Source of the DNA: DASXUX01 sp036504595
Lineage (GTDB): Bacteria > Planctomycetota > SZUA-567 > H5-PLA8
Reading direction: 5' to 3'
Assembly: GCA_036504595.1 (NCBI GenBank)
Contig: DASXUX010000095.1
Span: forward strand, 540,572-604,571
Length of the DNA: 64,000 nucleotides
Below, piece after piece: positions 26,609 through 37,092 of this stretch (within the stretch, counting starts at the first letter, position 1; the number at the start of each line of letters is the position of its first letter). The position numbers were made by a program, and so were the translations under genes. Below the pieces are notes generated by a model. The model did not search any database, had not been told where the DNA came from, and saw nothing but the letters and a program-made list of their open reading frames with translations.

Positions 26609-28819
26609 CTACGAACTGTGAAGCAATGCCAGCGCTTGCTCGCAAACGTGGTCCACGTTGAAGCCATACTGCCGCAGCACAACGTCGCCCGGCGCCGACG
26701 CTCCGAAGCGCGTCACACCCACCACCCCGCCCCGATCTCCCGTCCATCGGCACCAGCCCATCGGCGAAGCCGCTTCGATCGCCAATCGCGCGCGCACTCC
26801 GGGCGGCAACACCGCATCCTTATACGCTTGCGGCTGCGCCTCGAAGAGTTCCCAGCTCGGCATGGAGACCACTCGCGTGGCCACGCCCTGCTGCTCCAGT
26901 TTCTCCTGCGCCTTTACGGCCAGGCTCAATTCAGACCCGCTGGCGATCAGAATCAGCTTGATGGTCGTACCGGTCTCCGAACCGGCGGCCCCCGACGTCT
27001 GCGCCAGCATCGCCGGGACGGAGGCCTGGCCGAGTCCCGTAGCTTCTGAAAGCACATACGCTCCTCGCCGCAGATGATCGGCTGGAGCGAAGCGGCTGCG
27101 GTCAAGCGTCGGCACTTTCTGGCGCGAAAGAATCAGCGCCACCGGCCGCTGCCGCAGTTCGATCGCCACGCGCCACGCGACAGCCGTTTCGTTGGCATCG
27201 CCCGGACGGATGACCAGCAGATCTGGGATCGCGCGCAGCGCCGCAAGGTGCTCGACCGGCTGATGCGTCGGCCCATCTTCGCCCAGGCCGATGCTGTCAT
27301 GGGTGAAAACGTAGATCACATGCAAGCGTGAGAGCGCTGCAAGGCGGATCGGCGGCCGCATGTAATCCGAAAAGGTCAGGAATGTCGAGCCGAATGGAAT
27401 GAATCCGCCGTGCGCGGCCAGCCCGTTCAGCGTCGAGCCCATGGCGTGCTCCCGCACTCCGAAATGCAGATTTCGCCCGGCGTAACTCCACCCACCGCCG
27501 ACCGAGCCCTGCGTCTTGACACCGGCTTGTACCGCCGGCGTCCCGCCGGCACTCTCGGAGGCTGGCGAGACGCCGGCGTTACGTTCCTCGGCCGGCTGGA
27601 AATCGCCGAGTTCTTTAAGCGCCGTGTATGTCGATGGATTCAGGTCGCCGGAACCGCCCATCAAGGCCGGCAGATGCGGCGCAATGCTGTTCATCACTTT
27701 TCCGGAGGCCATGCGCGTCGCCATGCCTTTCGGGTCGGGCGGGAATACCGGAATATCTCTGTCCCAATGATCCGGCAACTTGGCGGTCATGCGCTGCTGA
27801 AGTTCCCACGCCAGATCGGGGAATGCGCGCGCGTAGGCGGAGAACATGTCCTGCCACTTCGATTCCTGCTCCCGGCCGCGCTCGGTGGCTTGTCGGAAAT
27901 GCTGCAGCGCCGCTTCCGGAACGTAAAACGGCGGGTCCAGCGGCCAGCCCAGATTCTGCTTTGCGGCGCGCACTTCATCCTCGCCCAGCGGTGAACCATG
28001 CGCTTCGAACGTGTCCTGCTTGTGCGGTGCGCCAAAACCGAGATGTGAGCGAATCAGAATCAGCGACGGCCGCTCCCGTTCGGCTTGCGCATCGCGCAGG
28101 GCCAATTCGATCGCGTCGGCATCATTCGCATCGTCAATCCGTTGAGTGTGCCAGCCACGCGCGTCGAACTGTTTCGCCGCGTCCTCGGTAAAAGACAGCG
28201 CCGTCGATTCGGAGAGCGTCACGCGATTGTCGTCGTATAGATAGATCAGCTTGCCGAGTTTCAAGTGCCCGGCGAGCGACGCGGCCTCATTCGCTACCCC
28301 TTCCATCAGGTCGCCATCGCTGACCAGCGCGTACGTGAAGTGGTTGATAATCTCAAACCCGGGCCGATTGTAGCGCGCCGCCAGATGCGCTTCCGCGATC
28401 GCCATCCCGACGCCGTTCGCGAAGCCTTGCCCCAAAGGCCCTGTCGAGACTTCAACTCCCGCCGTAACGCCGCGTTCCGGATGCCCTGGCGTGATGCTGC
28501 GCCACTGCCGGAACTGCTTGATCTGTTCGAGCGGCAAGTCGTAGCCCGTCAGATACAGCAGGCTGTAAAGCAGCATTGATCCGTGACCGGCGGAGAGCAC
28601 AAAACGATCGCGGTCGAACCAATTCGGATCGCCAGGCGAGTGCTTCAGAAAATGCGTCCAAAGCACATACGCCGGTGTCGCCGCGCCCATTGGCAGGCCC
28701 GGGTGTCCGCTGTCGGCCTGCTGCACAGCATCGACCGACAGGAAGCGGATCGTGTTGATGCAAAGCGTGTCCAGTTCACGAGCGCTGGCAACGGCAGTTG
28801 AGTTTTCCATATTATCCAT
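26609..28819 (-). CDS. tkt: Transketolase
   Basis: A 736-residue thiamine-diphosphate enzyme of the pentose phosphate pathway that transfers two-carbon ketol units. N-terminal blocks SGHPGLPMGAA and STGPLGQGFANGVGMA, the ThDP/Mg motif (SDGDLMEGVANEA to DDNRVT) and the pyrimidine-domain block FTHDSIGLGEDGPTHQPVEH are all present. It is longer than usual (about 660-680) partly because of an insert around NAGVSPASESAGGTPAV that comes from a palindromic repeat, placed between the ThDP-binding and pyrimidine domains. ATG at 28819 or 28810. It is convergent with rubrerythrin and divergent from the Rieske reductase. Confidence 0.95.
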   Translation of the reverse strand: MDNMENSTAVASARELDTLCINTIRFLSVDAVQQADSGHPGLPMGAATPAYVLWTHFLKHSPGDPNWFDRDRFVLSAGHGSMLLYSLLYLTGYDLPLEQIKQFRQWRSITPGHPERGVTAGVEVSTGPLGQGFANGVGMAIAEAHLAARYNRPGFEIINHFTYALVSDGDLMEGVANEAASLAGHLKLGKLIYLYDDNRVTLSESTALSFTEDAAKQFDARGWHTQRIDDANDADAIELALRDAQAERERPSLILIRSHLGFGAPHKQDTFEAHGSPLGEDEVRAAKQNLGWPLDPPFYVPEAALQHFRQATERGREQESKWQDMFSAYARAFPDLAWELQQRMTAKLPDHWDRDIPVFPPDPKGMATRMASGKVMNSIAPHLPALMGGSGDLNPSTYTALKELGDFQPAEERNAGVSPASESAGGTPAVQAGVKTQGSVGGGWSYAGRNLHFGVREHAMGSTLNGLAAHGGFIPFGSTFLTFSDYMRPPIRLAALSRLHVIYVFTHDSIGLGEDGPTHQPVEHLAALRAIPDLLVIRPGDANETAVAWRVAIELRQRPVALILSRQKVPTLDRSRFAPADHLRRGAYVLSEATGLGQASVPAMLAQTSGAAGSETGTTIKLILIASGSELSLAVKAQEKLEQQGVATRVVSMPSWELFEAQPQAYKDAVLPPGVRARLAIEAASPMGWCRWTGDRGGVVGVTRFGASAPGDVVLRQYGFNVDHVCEQALALLHSS
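27526..27585 (-). mobile_element. REP-like palindromic element inserted in frame in transketolase
   Basis: ACCGCCGGCGTCCCGCCGGC (27531-27550) and GCTGGCGAGACGCCGGCGTT (27561-27580) are inverted repeats matching at 17 of 20 positions around a 10-nt loop. The element reads NAGVSPASESAGGTPAV in the transketolase frame. Similar 'AGVSPA...GTPA' insertions recur in annotated proteins of some bacterial phyla, which suggests a dispersed repeat. Confidence 0.75.
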
Positions 28820-28869
28820 CCGATATCTTTAGCCTTCCTCAAAAACGATCGTAATATTATTCGCAAATC

Positions 28870-28929
28870 AAAGGCCCTTCTTCCGAGGGCCTTTCGCCTC
28901 CCCTCGCCCGGGATTTTCGTCGGGCGAGG
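28870..28929. other. Two consecutive hairpins in the transketolase/Rieske divergent gap
   Basis: AAAGGCCC-loop-GGGCCTTT (28870-28894) is followed by CCTCGCCCG-10 nt-CGGGCGAGG (28902-28929). Both are perfect stems and lie 65-125 bp before the Rieske-FAD reductase ATG. They could be a 5' leader structure or a terminator-like barrier. No known riboswitch was recognised. Confidence 0.55.
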
Positions 28930-28994
28930 TCGCCGGCTCCCGAACGGGGCATGCTCCTTGCGCGCTCACGGCAGTACAGTCGGAGGTGCTCACC

Positions 28995-30581
28995 ATGGAG
29001 CAGCGCGTCGCCAGTATTCACGACCTGCAAGACGGGCAGATGAAACAGGTCAAAGTGGGAGAACTTCCACTGCTGCTGGCCCGCGTTGGCGGAGAGTATT
29101 ATGCCGTGAGCGCACGGTGTCCGCATTACGGCGGACCGCTGGCTGAGGGTGCGCTTCATCAGTGCCGCGTGACATGCCCCTGGCATCACTCCGTGTTTGA
29201 CCTGGGGACCGGCAATCTGCTGGAACCGCCGGCCCTCGACGCCATCGCCCGCTTCGATGTGCGCGTTGACGGCGAAGGCGTTTTCGTCACTGTGCCTGAA
29301 GGCGCCACAGGCAAACGCGAAATGCCAATGTGCGCGCGCGCTGCGGCGGACGCGCGGCTATTCGCCATCATCGGCGGCGGAGCGGCAGCGTCCACTGCGG
29401 TCGAAACATTGCGGCAGGAAGGTTTCGCCGGCCGCATCGTGATGATCAGCGCCGAAGACCGGCTGCCATACGATCGCCCGAACTGCAGCAAGGACTATCT
29501 GGCGGGAACCGCAAAAGCCGAGTGGATGGCGCTGCGTTCCGAATCGTTCTATGAGCAGCACGGAATCGAGCGCTTTCACAAGCGCGTGATCTCGTTGGAT
29601 GTTCCCGCTCGCAAAATCGTCTTTGAAGACGGCAGCAATCTGTCGCCGGACGCAATCCTGGTGGCGACCGGTGGGCGAGCGCGCCAGTTGAATGTTCCCG
29701 GTTCGCAGTTGCCAGGCGTCTACACATTGCGCTCGTGGGACGACACGGATGCCCTGATCGGCGCCATCCAGAGCGCGACGAACATCGCGGTCATCGGCGG
29801 CAGCTTCATCGCGATGGAAGTAGCCGCCAGCCTGCAACATCGCGGCGCCCACGTCACAGTGGTCGCGCCGGAGCGCGTGCCGTTCGAACGCACGCTCGGC
29901 GCGCAGATCGGCACCGTGTTCCTGCATTTGCATGAACAGCACGGCGTGGAATTTCGCTTGGGCCACTCCGTCCGGCGCTTCAGCGGCACACCCCATCTCA
30001 ATGCGGTCGAACTCGACGATGGCAGCATGCTGAAAGCCGACGTGGCCGTCGTCGGCGCCGGCGTCACACTCGCCACCGAGTTCATCTCCGGCATACAGCT
30101 CAATCAGGACGGCAGCCTCGATGTGGATGAGCACCTGCTCGTTGCAGACGGCGTCTATGCGGCCGGCGACATCGCGCGCTATCCCGATCCCTACGGCGCA
30201 GGGCGCGTTCGAATAGAACACTGGCGGTTGGCTCAACAACACGGCCGCGCCGCCGCCAAAGCGATGGCCGGACACGGGGAGCCATTCACGGGCGTGCCGT
30301 TCTTCTGGACGCGACAGTATGAGCTCTCCCTGGGCTACGTTGGACATGCCACGCAGTGGGACGAGACCATCGCGTGCGGCGATCTGGGGCAAAACGACTT
30401 CACAGTCTTCTATGTGAAAGACGGGCGCCTGCTCGCCGCCGCCGGAACGCAAGACGCGGAATTGGCTGCGTTTTCAGAACTGATGCGCACCGGACAATTG
30501 CCCGCTCCCGATTACGTTCGCAACAAGTCTGCCGCGGAACTGATGAAACTATTGCACGCGCCGGTGACCTCTCCGACGTAA
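28995..30581 (+). CDS. Rieske-type ferredoxin fused to FAD-dependent NAD(P)H oxidoreductase (AIFM3-like)
   Basis: A 528-residue fusion. The N-terminal Rieske domain has C42-x-H44 (RCPHYGG) and C61-x2-H64 (CPWHHSVFDLGTG), ligands for a [2Fe-2S] cluster. The rest is a pyridine nucleotide-disulfide reductase of the rubredoxin/ferredoxin reductase type: the FAD motif FAIIGGGAAASTAVETLRQ (about 118), the NAD(P) motif IAVIGGSFIAMEVAASL and the second FAD block GVYAAGDIARYPDP. It resembles AIFM3/nirD-like fusions. It probably shuttles electrons from NAD(P)H to a partner. GGAGG eight bases before ATG at 28995 fixes the start. It converges on the selenoprotein methyltransferase, ending 14 bp away. Confidence 0.9.
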   Translation: MEQRVASIHDLQDGQMKQVKVGELPLLLARVGGEYYAVSARCPHYGGPLAEGALHQCRVTCPWHHSVFDLGTGNLLEPPALDAIARFDVRVDGEGVFVTVPEGATGKREMPMCARAAADARLFAIIGGGAAASTAVETLRQEGFAGRIVMISAEDRLPYDRPNCSKDYLAGTAKAEWMALRSESFYEQHGIERFHKRVISLDVPARKIVFEDGSNLSPDAILVATGGRARQLNVPGSQLPGVYTLRSWDDTDALIGAIQSATNIAVIGGSFIAMEVAASLQHRGAHVTVVAPERVPFERTLGAQIGTVFLHLHEQHGVEFRLGHSVRRFSGTPHLNAVELDDGSMLKADVAVVGAGVTLATEFISGIQLNQDGSLDVDEHLLVADGVYAAGDIARYPDPYGAGRVRIEHWRLAQQHGRAAAKAMAGHGEPFTGVPFFWTRQYELSLGYVGHATQWDETIACGDLGQNDFTVFYVKDGRLLAAAGTQDAELAAFSELMRTGQLPAPDYVRNKSAAELMKLLHAPVTSPT

Positions 30582-30595
30582 CAAATAGGCGCTGG

Positions 30596-31345
30596 TTATC
30601 TTCTTGCGATCAGGTGAAACGCACCCGTGTACTTCGACGTGAGATAACCGGTCGATTCGAGGATCTTCGCTGCGGTGAAACCTGCGTTCAGAAGTTTTTC
30701 CAGGCAGGACCTGCCCGTCAGCGCGCCGGCGATTCATGTGGACCACGCATCGAGACTGCAGAGGACCGCGTCGGGGACGGAATCGATGACCAACAGGTCC
30801 GCCGTCGCGAGCACGCCGCCAGGCTTCAAAACTCTGTAAATCTCCCGAAACGCACAATCCTTATCGACCGCCAGATTCAACACACCGTTTGAAATCACCA
30901 CGTCAAACGACTCATCGGCAAATGGAAGGTTCTCAAGTTCGCCTTGCACGAATTCCAGGTTCTGTGGTCTCCATCTAGGAAGTTCGGCGCGCGGGACTGC
31001 CAGCATCTCGGCACATAGATCCAACCCCGTCACGTGCCCCGTAGTGCCGACCAACAGCGAAGCGATGAATGAATCCATTCCACAGCCACAACCGGCGTCG
31101 AGCACGCGCTGACCAGGCTGAACTACATGAACGTGGAAAGGATTACCCACCCCGACGAAGTGTGACACGACCGTGGGAGGGATCGCATCCAGCCAAGCGG
31201 CATCATAGCCAAGCTGTTGCGCGCTTGCCCGGCCCACCGGATAGGGAAAGTGGCCGGCGGCATCTGCTGCGACCTCACCATACTTCTTCAGTAAAGTCTG
31301 CTGAATTTGCGCCGCCAGTTGTCGCGTCTGCACAGGGGCCACCAT
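30596..31345 (-). CDS. ArsM-like SAM methyltransferase with predicted selenocysteine
   Basis: Read through an in-frame TGA (30734-30736), this gives a 249-residue class I SAM methyltransferase. Before the TGA: HFVGVGNPF, the SAM motif VLDAGCGCGMDSF, GLDLCAEML and VISNGVLNLAVDKDCAFREIYRVLKPGG, the last typical of arsenite methyltransferases. The protein then reads LDAWST, Sec204 and IAGALTGRSCLEKLLNAGF, and ends at a TAA. ArsM enzymes have a Cys at this position, in a C-(I/V)-(A/S)-G-A block that binds arsenic. Without readthrough the protein would lose its last 45 residues. A SECIS-like hairpin follows the TGA. The start may be ATG 31345 or GTG 31366; neither has a clear ribosome-binding site. 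The substrate could be As(III) or another metalloid. Confidence 0.85.
30701..30717 (-). promoter_or_regulatory. Putative bacterial SECIS element of the ArsM-like mRNA
   Basis: On the coding strand, 16 nt after the TGA, CGGGCAG-GTC-CTGCCTG forms a 7-bp stem (one G-U pair) with a 3-nt loop starting with G. The loop begins 23 nt from the TGA. The core GCAGGTC(C)TGC is close to the apical GCAGGTCTGC of the E. coli fdhF SECIS. Confidence 0.75.
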
Positions 31346-31531
31346 TCCCAAACCATAAACACACACTATGCCGAACTAACTAAACAGGCATAGGACATTC
31401 ATATTTTAGCAGTTGGTCTATTGCCGCAACCAGTTCGGATTATGTCTAACATGTAATTGGTGAGAACACACTTTGCTCTTTAGCATTAGTTCCCTTTCGG
31501 CTGCGAGTCAACTCTTGGCGAGGATGAAAAA

Positions 31532-33487
<1,956 letters not shown>

Positions 33488-33490
33488 GTG

Positions 33491-33601
33491 CTTGGTGGTC
33501 TGGTAGTCTGGTAATTCAGTTTCCCAGAGCGAATCATTAGCTACCAGACCACCAGACACCAGACCACCAATTCCTAATTTTGAATTTTTAATTTTGAATT
33601 G
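33491..33601. repeat. Inverted TGGTGGTCTGGT words followed by AATTTTGAATTT words
   Basis: TGGTGGTCTGGTAGTCTGGT at the left is mirrored by ACCAGACCACCAGACACCAG at the right, with about 30 bp between. A second word type, AATTTTGAATTTTTAATTTT plus GAATT (33576-33600), follows directly before rpe. Two unrelated word families are thus placed side by side in one intergenic gap. Confidence 0.85.
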
Positions 33602-33619
33602 AGGGCGTAGTTTTGCGCC

Positions 33620-34291
33620 ATGCGTAAAACTACGCCCGTCCTCATCGCTCCGTCGTTAATGTGCGCCGATCTGTGCAATCTTGAGCGCAGCGTGCGGGAA
33701 CTCGAAAGCCTGCCCGTGGATCTGCTGCACATGGACATCATGGACGGCCATTTCACGCCCAACATGCCGCTGGGGCTGGAGACGCTGCGCCAGTTGCGGC
33801 CGCGAACGAAGTTGCCCTTCGATCTGCATCTGATGGTCGAGAATAACGATTTCTTTATTCAGCAGGCGGCGGAAATCGGCGCGCAGTACGTTTCCTTCCA
33901 CGTCGAATCCGCCGTGCACGCAGATCGCTCGCTCGGGCTGATCCGTGATCTGGGAATGAAAGCCGGCGTGGCGCTCAATCCTGCAACGCCCATTTCAGCG
34001 CTCACGTATCTGATCGACCGATTGGATTTTGTTCTGCTGATGACCGTCAACCCCGGTTTTGCCGGACAGAAACTCGTCCCCGGCGCCATGCGCAAGATCC
34101 GCGATTGCCGCGCGTTCTTGGACAAACATGACTGCACGATTCCGATCGAAGTAGACGGCAACGTCAGCTTTGAGAACATCCCGCAGATGGTCAAGTCCGG
34201 CGCGCGGATCCTCGTGGCGGGATCGAGCAGCCTTTACAGCACCGCCGGTTCGCTTGCGGAGAACTTTGCAGCAATTCGGAAGTGCATCTGA
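33620..34291 (+). CDS. rpe: Ribulose-phosphate 3-epimerase
   Basis: A 223-residue TIM-barrel epimerase interconverting ribulose 5-phosphate and xylulose 5-phosphate. Diagnostic blocks are IAPSLMCADLCNLE, LLHMDIMDGHFTPN (metal His and catalytic Asp), DLHLMVEN, LLMTVNPGFAGQKL and IEVDGNVSFENIP (second Asp). It feeds the same pathway as the transketolase 5 kb upstream, though they are on opposite strands. The start follows the word repeat region; no strong ribosome-binding site beyond GAGGG at 33600-33604. Allulose-6-phosphate epimerase is a close alternative. Confidence 0.92.
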   Translation: MRKTTPVLIAPSLMCADLCNLERSVRELESLPVDLLHMDIMDGHFTPNMPLGLETLRQLRPRTKLPFDLHLMVENNDFFIQQAAEIGAQYVSFHVESAVHADRSLGLIRDLGMKAGVALNPATPISALTYLIDRLDFVLLMTVNPGFAGQKLVPGAMRKIRDCRAFLDKHDCTIPIEVDGNVSFENIPQMVKSGARILVAGSSSLYSTAGSLAENFAAIRKCI

Positions 34292-34298
34292 CCGCCGT

Positions 34299-34371
34299 TG
34301 TGCCGGGTGACGGGTGGAAAGGCCGATGATAGCCGCGCCACTCGTCACCCGACACTCGTCACGCGTCACCT
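34299..34371. repeat. Inverted GGGTGACGGGTG / CACTCGTCACCCG word repeats
   Basis: GTGCCGGGTGACGGGTGG at the left pairs loosely with CACTCGTCACCCGACACTCG plus TCACGCGTCACC at the right. The same word runs in tandem at 44170-44202. Confidence 0.8.
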
Positions 34372-34435
34372 TCTCTATGGCTTTGCGCAACTAAACGGTC
34401 TAGACTCATAGGAAGAAGGCGTGGGGGCTATCGAA

Positions 34436-34729
34436 ATGGGTTGCTGCTTTCTTGTGGTCGTTGCCTGTGGCGCGCCGCGCGTCGGTCTCGTGTTGTTGTG
34501 GCTCAATGGTTACCTCGCGCACGCCTATCAAACGCATCTCTGGCCGCTTCTCGGCTTTTTCCTCATGCCCTGGACGACCATCTCGTACGCAATCTGCATG
34601 AATCAAATGGGCGGCGTGCAGGGTTGGGGCGTCGCGCTGCTGATCCTGGGCGTGATTCTGGACGCAGGCACACACGGCGGCACAACACGAACCCGGCGCC
34701 GCGGGCCGCGCGCTGTCGAAGAAGATTAG
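34436..34729 (+). CDS. Small membrane protein, two or three helices
   Basis: A 97-residue integral membrane protein: CCFLVVVACGAPRVGLVLLW, HLWPLLGFFLMPWTTISYAI and GWGVALLILGVILDAG are hydrophobic segments, and the C-terminus is basic (TRTRRRGPR). The layout (short N-terminus, PRVGLVLLWL and a MPWTT motif) recalls a small uncharacterised membrane protein seen in several phyla. The ATG at 34436 is chosen over the GTG at 34421. It ends 7 bp from the convergent kinase gene. Confidence 0.65.
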   Translation: MGCCFLVVVACGAPRVGLVLLWLNGYLAHAYQTHLWPLLGFFLMPWTTISYAICMNQMGGVQGWGVALLILGVILDAGTHGGTTRTRRRGPRAVEED

Positions 34730-34736
34730 CCGGCGT

Positions 34737-36890
34737 TCAGGCCATTCCGAGCACCAGTCGGAAGCCGACGCTGAAGTTGCGCGTGTCGGGCGCGCTGTGA
34801 TAGCGGCAGGCCGAGCGGCAATAGCGGGCGGTGTAATTCCACCCGCCGCCACGCAGCACGCGCTCTTCGCCCGCGGCTAGATTGCAGGGGTTGACGGCGG
34901 GCTCATTCAGATAGAAGGAGGCGTCGTACCAATCCTCACACCATTCCCACACGTTGCCGTGCATCTCATACAGACTCCATGGATTCGGCGCGTAGCTTCC
35001 GATCGGAACGGTCTGCATTTTTTCTTTCATGACGCCGCCATAGGCGGTTTCCGGCTGGTAAACCCACTTCCAGTCCGAGCCTGATGTCGTCTCGGCCTTG
35101 CAGTTGAGTTGATTCAGCGAGATCGACTGTCCGAAATAGAAGGGGGTTTCCGTCCCAGCGCGACACGCATACTCCCACTCCGCTTCGGTCGGCAACCGCA
35201 GTTTCCAGCCGGGAGAAGCCTGCGCCTGCACTTTCGCGATGAACTTCTCCTGCACATCGATCCACGAGACGCGCTCAACCGGCCGCGTGGCGCTGTCTGG
35301 CAGATCCTTGAAGCGGCTGAAATTCGTGCCGGTCACCGCCAGCCACTGTTCTTGCGTCACTGGGAAGCTGCCGATATAGAACGCCCGGTTCATCTGAACG
35401 TAATGAGAGGGCTCGTCCTTATCGCGAAATTCCTCCGAGTGCGGGCTGCCCATCAGGAACTTCCCTGGCGGCACCAACACCATGCCCAACCGCAAGCCGC
35501 CCGGCAGCATTAACGTGAGGCACTCCGGCAATCCGGAGTCCTTCGAAAGCGCGGCCCGGCGCCTGGACGCTTCATTTCTATCGAAGGGCCAGAACGTATG
35601 CACGGCCATCCCACCCAGAGCGGGTGGCGGCGGAACGCCCGGTACAGCCCCGACGGAGATCGCTGTGCCCGCCGGCGACGCCACGGGCGCACTCACCGAC
35701 GGTTGCGGCACGGGTGCGCCCGCAGTGCCGACAGTGGCGGTGTTAGAGACTCTCACCGGGGACGCTTCCGGGCGAGGCGGAATCGAAAGCTGCGTCTTTC
35801 CCTCTGGGAGAGTTCCCGGTTCATCACGCTTCTTCACGAGCGTACGCCGCGCAACGCGCGTGCGACGCGGTGCGCGAGTCAACACGGAGGTCTCGTCGCT
35901 GGTGCTGGCTGCGCGGGGACCGCTGCCCAAGCTGGCCCGGCACTGTTTGAGCGCGTCCAAGAGCGCTGGGCCGTCCGCGTAACGCCGGGCGGGTTCTTTC
36001 GCCAAACAGCGCTCCAAGAGCGCAGTCGTGGCCAGCGACAGATCGCTCCTCCGGCTGTCAATCGGATCGTGCGGTTCGGTGATGGTCTTGGAAAGCACCA
36101 ACATCTGCGACGTGCCCGAAAACGGCGGCGCTCCGCCCAGCAGCGCGTACAACGCCGCGCCCATGGAGAACACGTCCGCCGGCTTGCCCGCATGCGCAGC
36201 ATCTTCAATTTGTTCTGGAGCCATGTAGCCAGGAGTGCCGATGGTCTGATAGGCGCCCGTCAATCCGCTGTCCTGGCCTTCAGGGCGAGCCAGCCCCAAG
36301 TCCGCCAATTTACAGCATTCCAGGTTGTATCCGCCTCCAGTCTTGGAGCAGGGGATCATGATATTGCCTGGCTTCACATCGCGGTGAATAATCCCCTCGT
36401 TGTGCGCGGCAGCCAAGCCCTTCGTCGCAGCAATGATGATGTCTAGCGCAGCCGCTTCATCCAGGCCCACCTGCCCGGCAGCGACAATCTTCTTCAAGAA
36501 CTGTGAGGCTGAAACGCCGCAGACGTACTCCATGACGATGTAGAACAGCCCGGATTCCTCATCGACATCCGAGACGTGCACCAAGTGCCGCGAGCTCACG
36601 CGCGCCGCCGACTGCGCCTCGCGGTAAAAACGCTCGATGATTCCGGGATCCTGACGCGCCAGGAAAGCTTGCAGTATTTTAATCGCGACTTCGATCTTAA
36701 GCCGGGGATGGATCGCGTAGTAGACGGCGCCCATCGCGCCTTTGCCCAAGCGAGACAGCAGTGGGATTTTTCCGAGCACCGGGACTTGCAGGTTGTGCAA
36801 TTCGACGCGCGGCAGCCCCAGTAGCAGCGGGTCCGACGTAAGGTCTTCGGGTGGTATGGCCGGTACGTCTGTTCGTTTGGACTCCGGCAT
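34737..36890 (-). CDS. Ser/Thr protein kinase fused to formylglycine-generating-enzyme-like (SUMF1) domain
   Basis: A 717-residue protein. Residues about 40-310 form a Hanks-type kinase: glycine loop RLGKGAMGAVYYA, lysine VAIKILQ, catalytic loop IIHRDVKPGNIM, DLG in place of DFG (LADLGLARP) and GTPGYMAPEQ. A proline/valine-rich linker follows. Residues about 450-715 form a SUMF1/FGE-sulfatase domain: MVLVPPGKFLMGS, LRLPTEAEWEYACRAGT, MHGNVWEWCEDWY and VLRGGGWNYTARYCRSACR. Such kinase-FGE fusions are frequent in planctomycetes and myxobacteria. There is no transmembrane helix. Ribosome-binding site GAGAAGG lies upstream of ATG. It is divergent from the next kinase gene with a 200-bp shared control region. 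Confidence 0.93.
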   Translation of the reverse strand: MPESKRTDVPAIPPEDLTSDPLLLGLPRVELHNLQVPVLGKIPLLSRLGKGAMGAVYYAIHPRLKIEVAIKILQAFLARQDPGIIERFYREAQSAARVSSRHLVHVSDVDEESGLFYIVMEYVCGVSASQFLKKIVAAGQVGLDEAAALDIIIAATKGLAAAHNEGIIHRDVKPGNIMIPCSKTGGGYNLECCKLADLGLARPEGQDSGLTGAYQTIGTPGYMAPEQIEDAAHAGKPADVFSMGAALYALLGGAPPFSGTSQMLVLSKTITEPHDPIDSRRSDLSLATTALLERCLAKEPARRYADGPALLDALKQCRASLGSGPRAASTSDETSVLTRAPRRTRVARRTLVKKRDEPGTLPEGKTQLSIPPRPEASPVRVSNTATVGTAGAPVPQPSVSAPVASPAGTAISVGAVPGVPPPPALGGMAVHTFWPFDRNEASRRRAALSKDSGLPECLTLMLPGGLRLGMVLVPPGKFLMGSPHSEEFRDKDEPSHYVQMNRAFYIGSFPVTQEQWLAVTGTNFSRFKDLPDSATRPVERVSWIDVQEKFIAKVQAQASPGWKLRLPTEAEWEYACRAGTETPFYFGQSISLNQLNCKAETTSGSDWKWVYQPETAYGGVMKEKMQTVPIGSYAPNPWSLYEMHGNVWEWCEDWYDASFYLNEPAVNPCNLAAGEERVLRGGGWNYTARYCRSACRYHSAPDTRNFSVGFRLVLGMA

Positions 36891-37092
36891 TGAGCCTTCT
36901 CCGGCAGAAATTCAGCAAGATTGGCGATGTCACACGTTATAGTTGCAGGCTGTCTTCTGCAAGGAACTTGTGTGAACTCCCTTGAACGCGGGCGGGTGAT
37001 TGGCGATTTGGCGCAGTTTTTCGGTTGCAATAAACCCTTTTCGCAACAAAGTTCACTATAGTTTAGCATCCCTGGATTAAAGGTAACGGTTC

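Noticed and set aside
30549..30857. 102-codon ORF on the minus strand in another frame past the ArsM-like TGA
   Set aside because: It overlaps the methyltransferase in a different frame and encodes no recognisable sequence. The in-frame continuation after the TGA gives the family's C-terminus instead.
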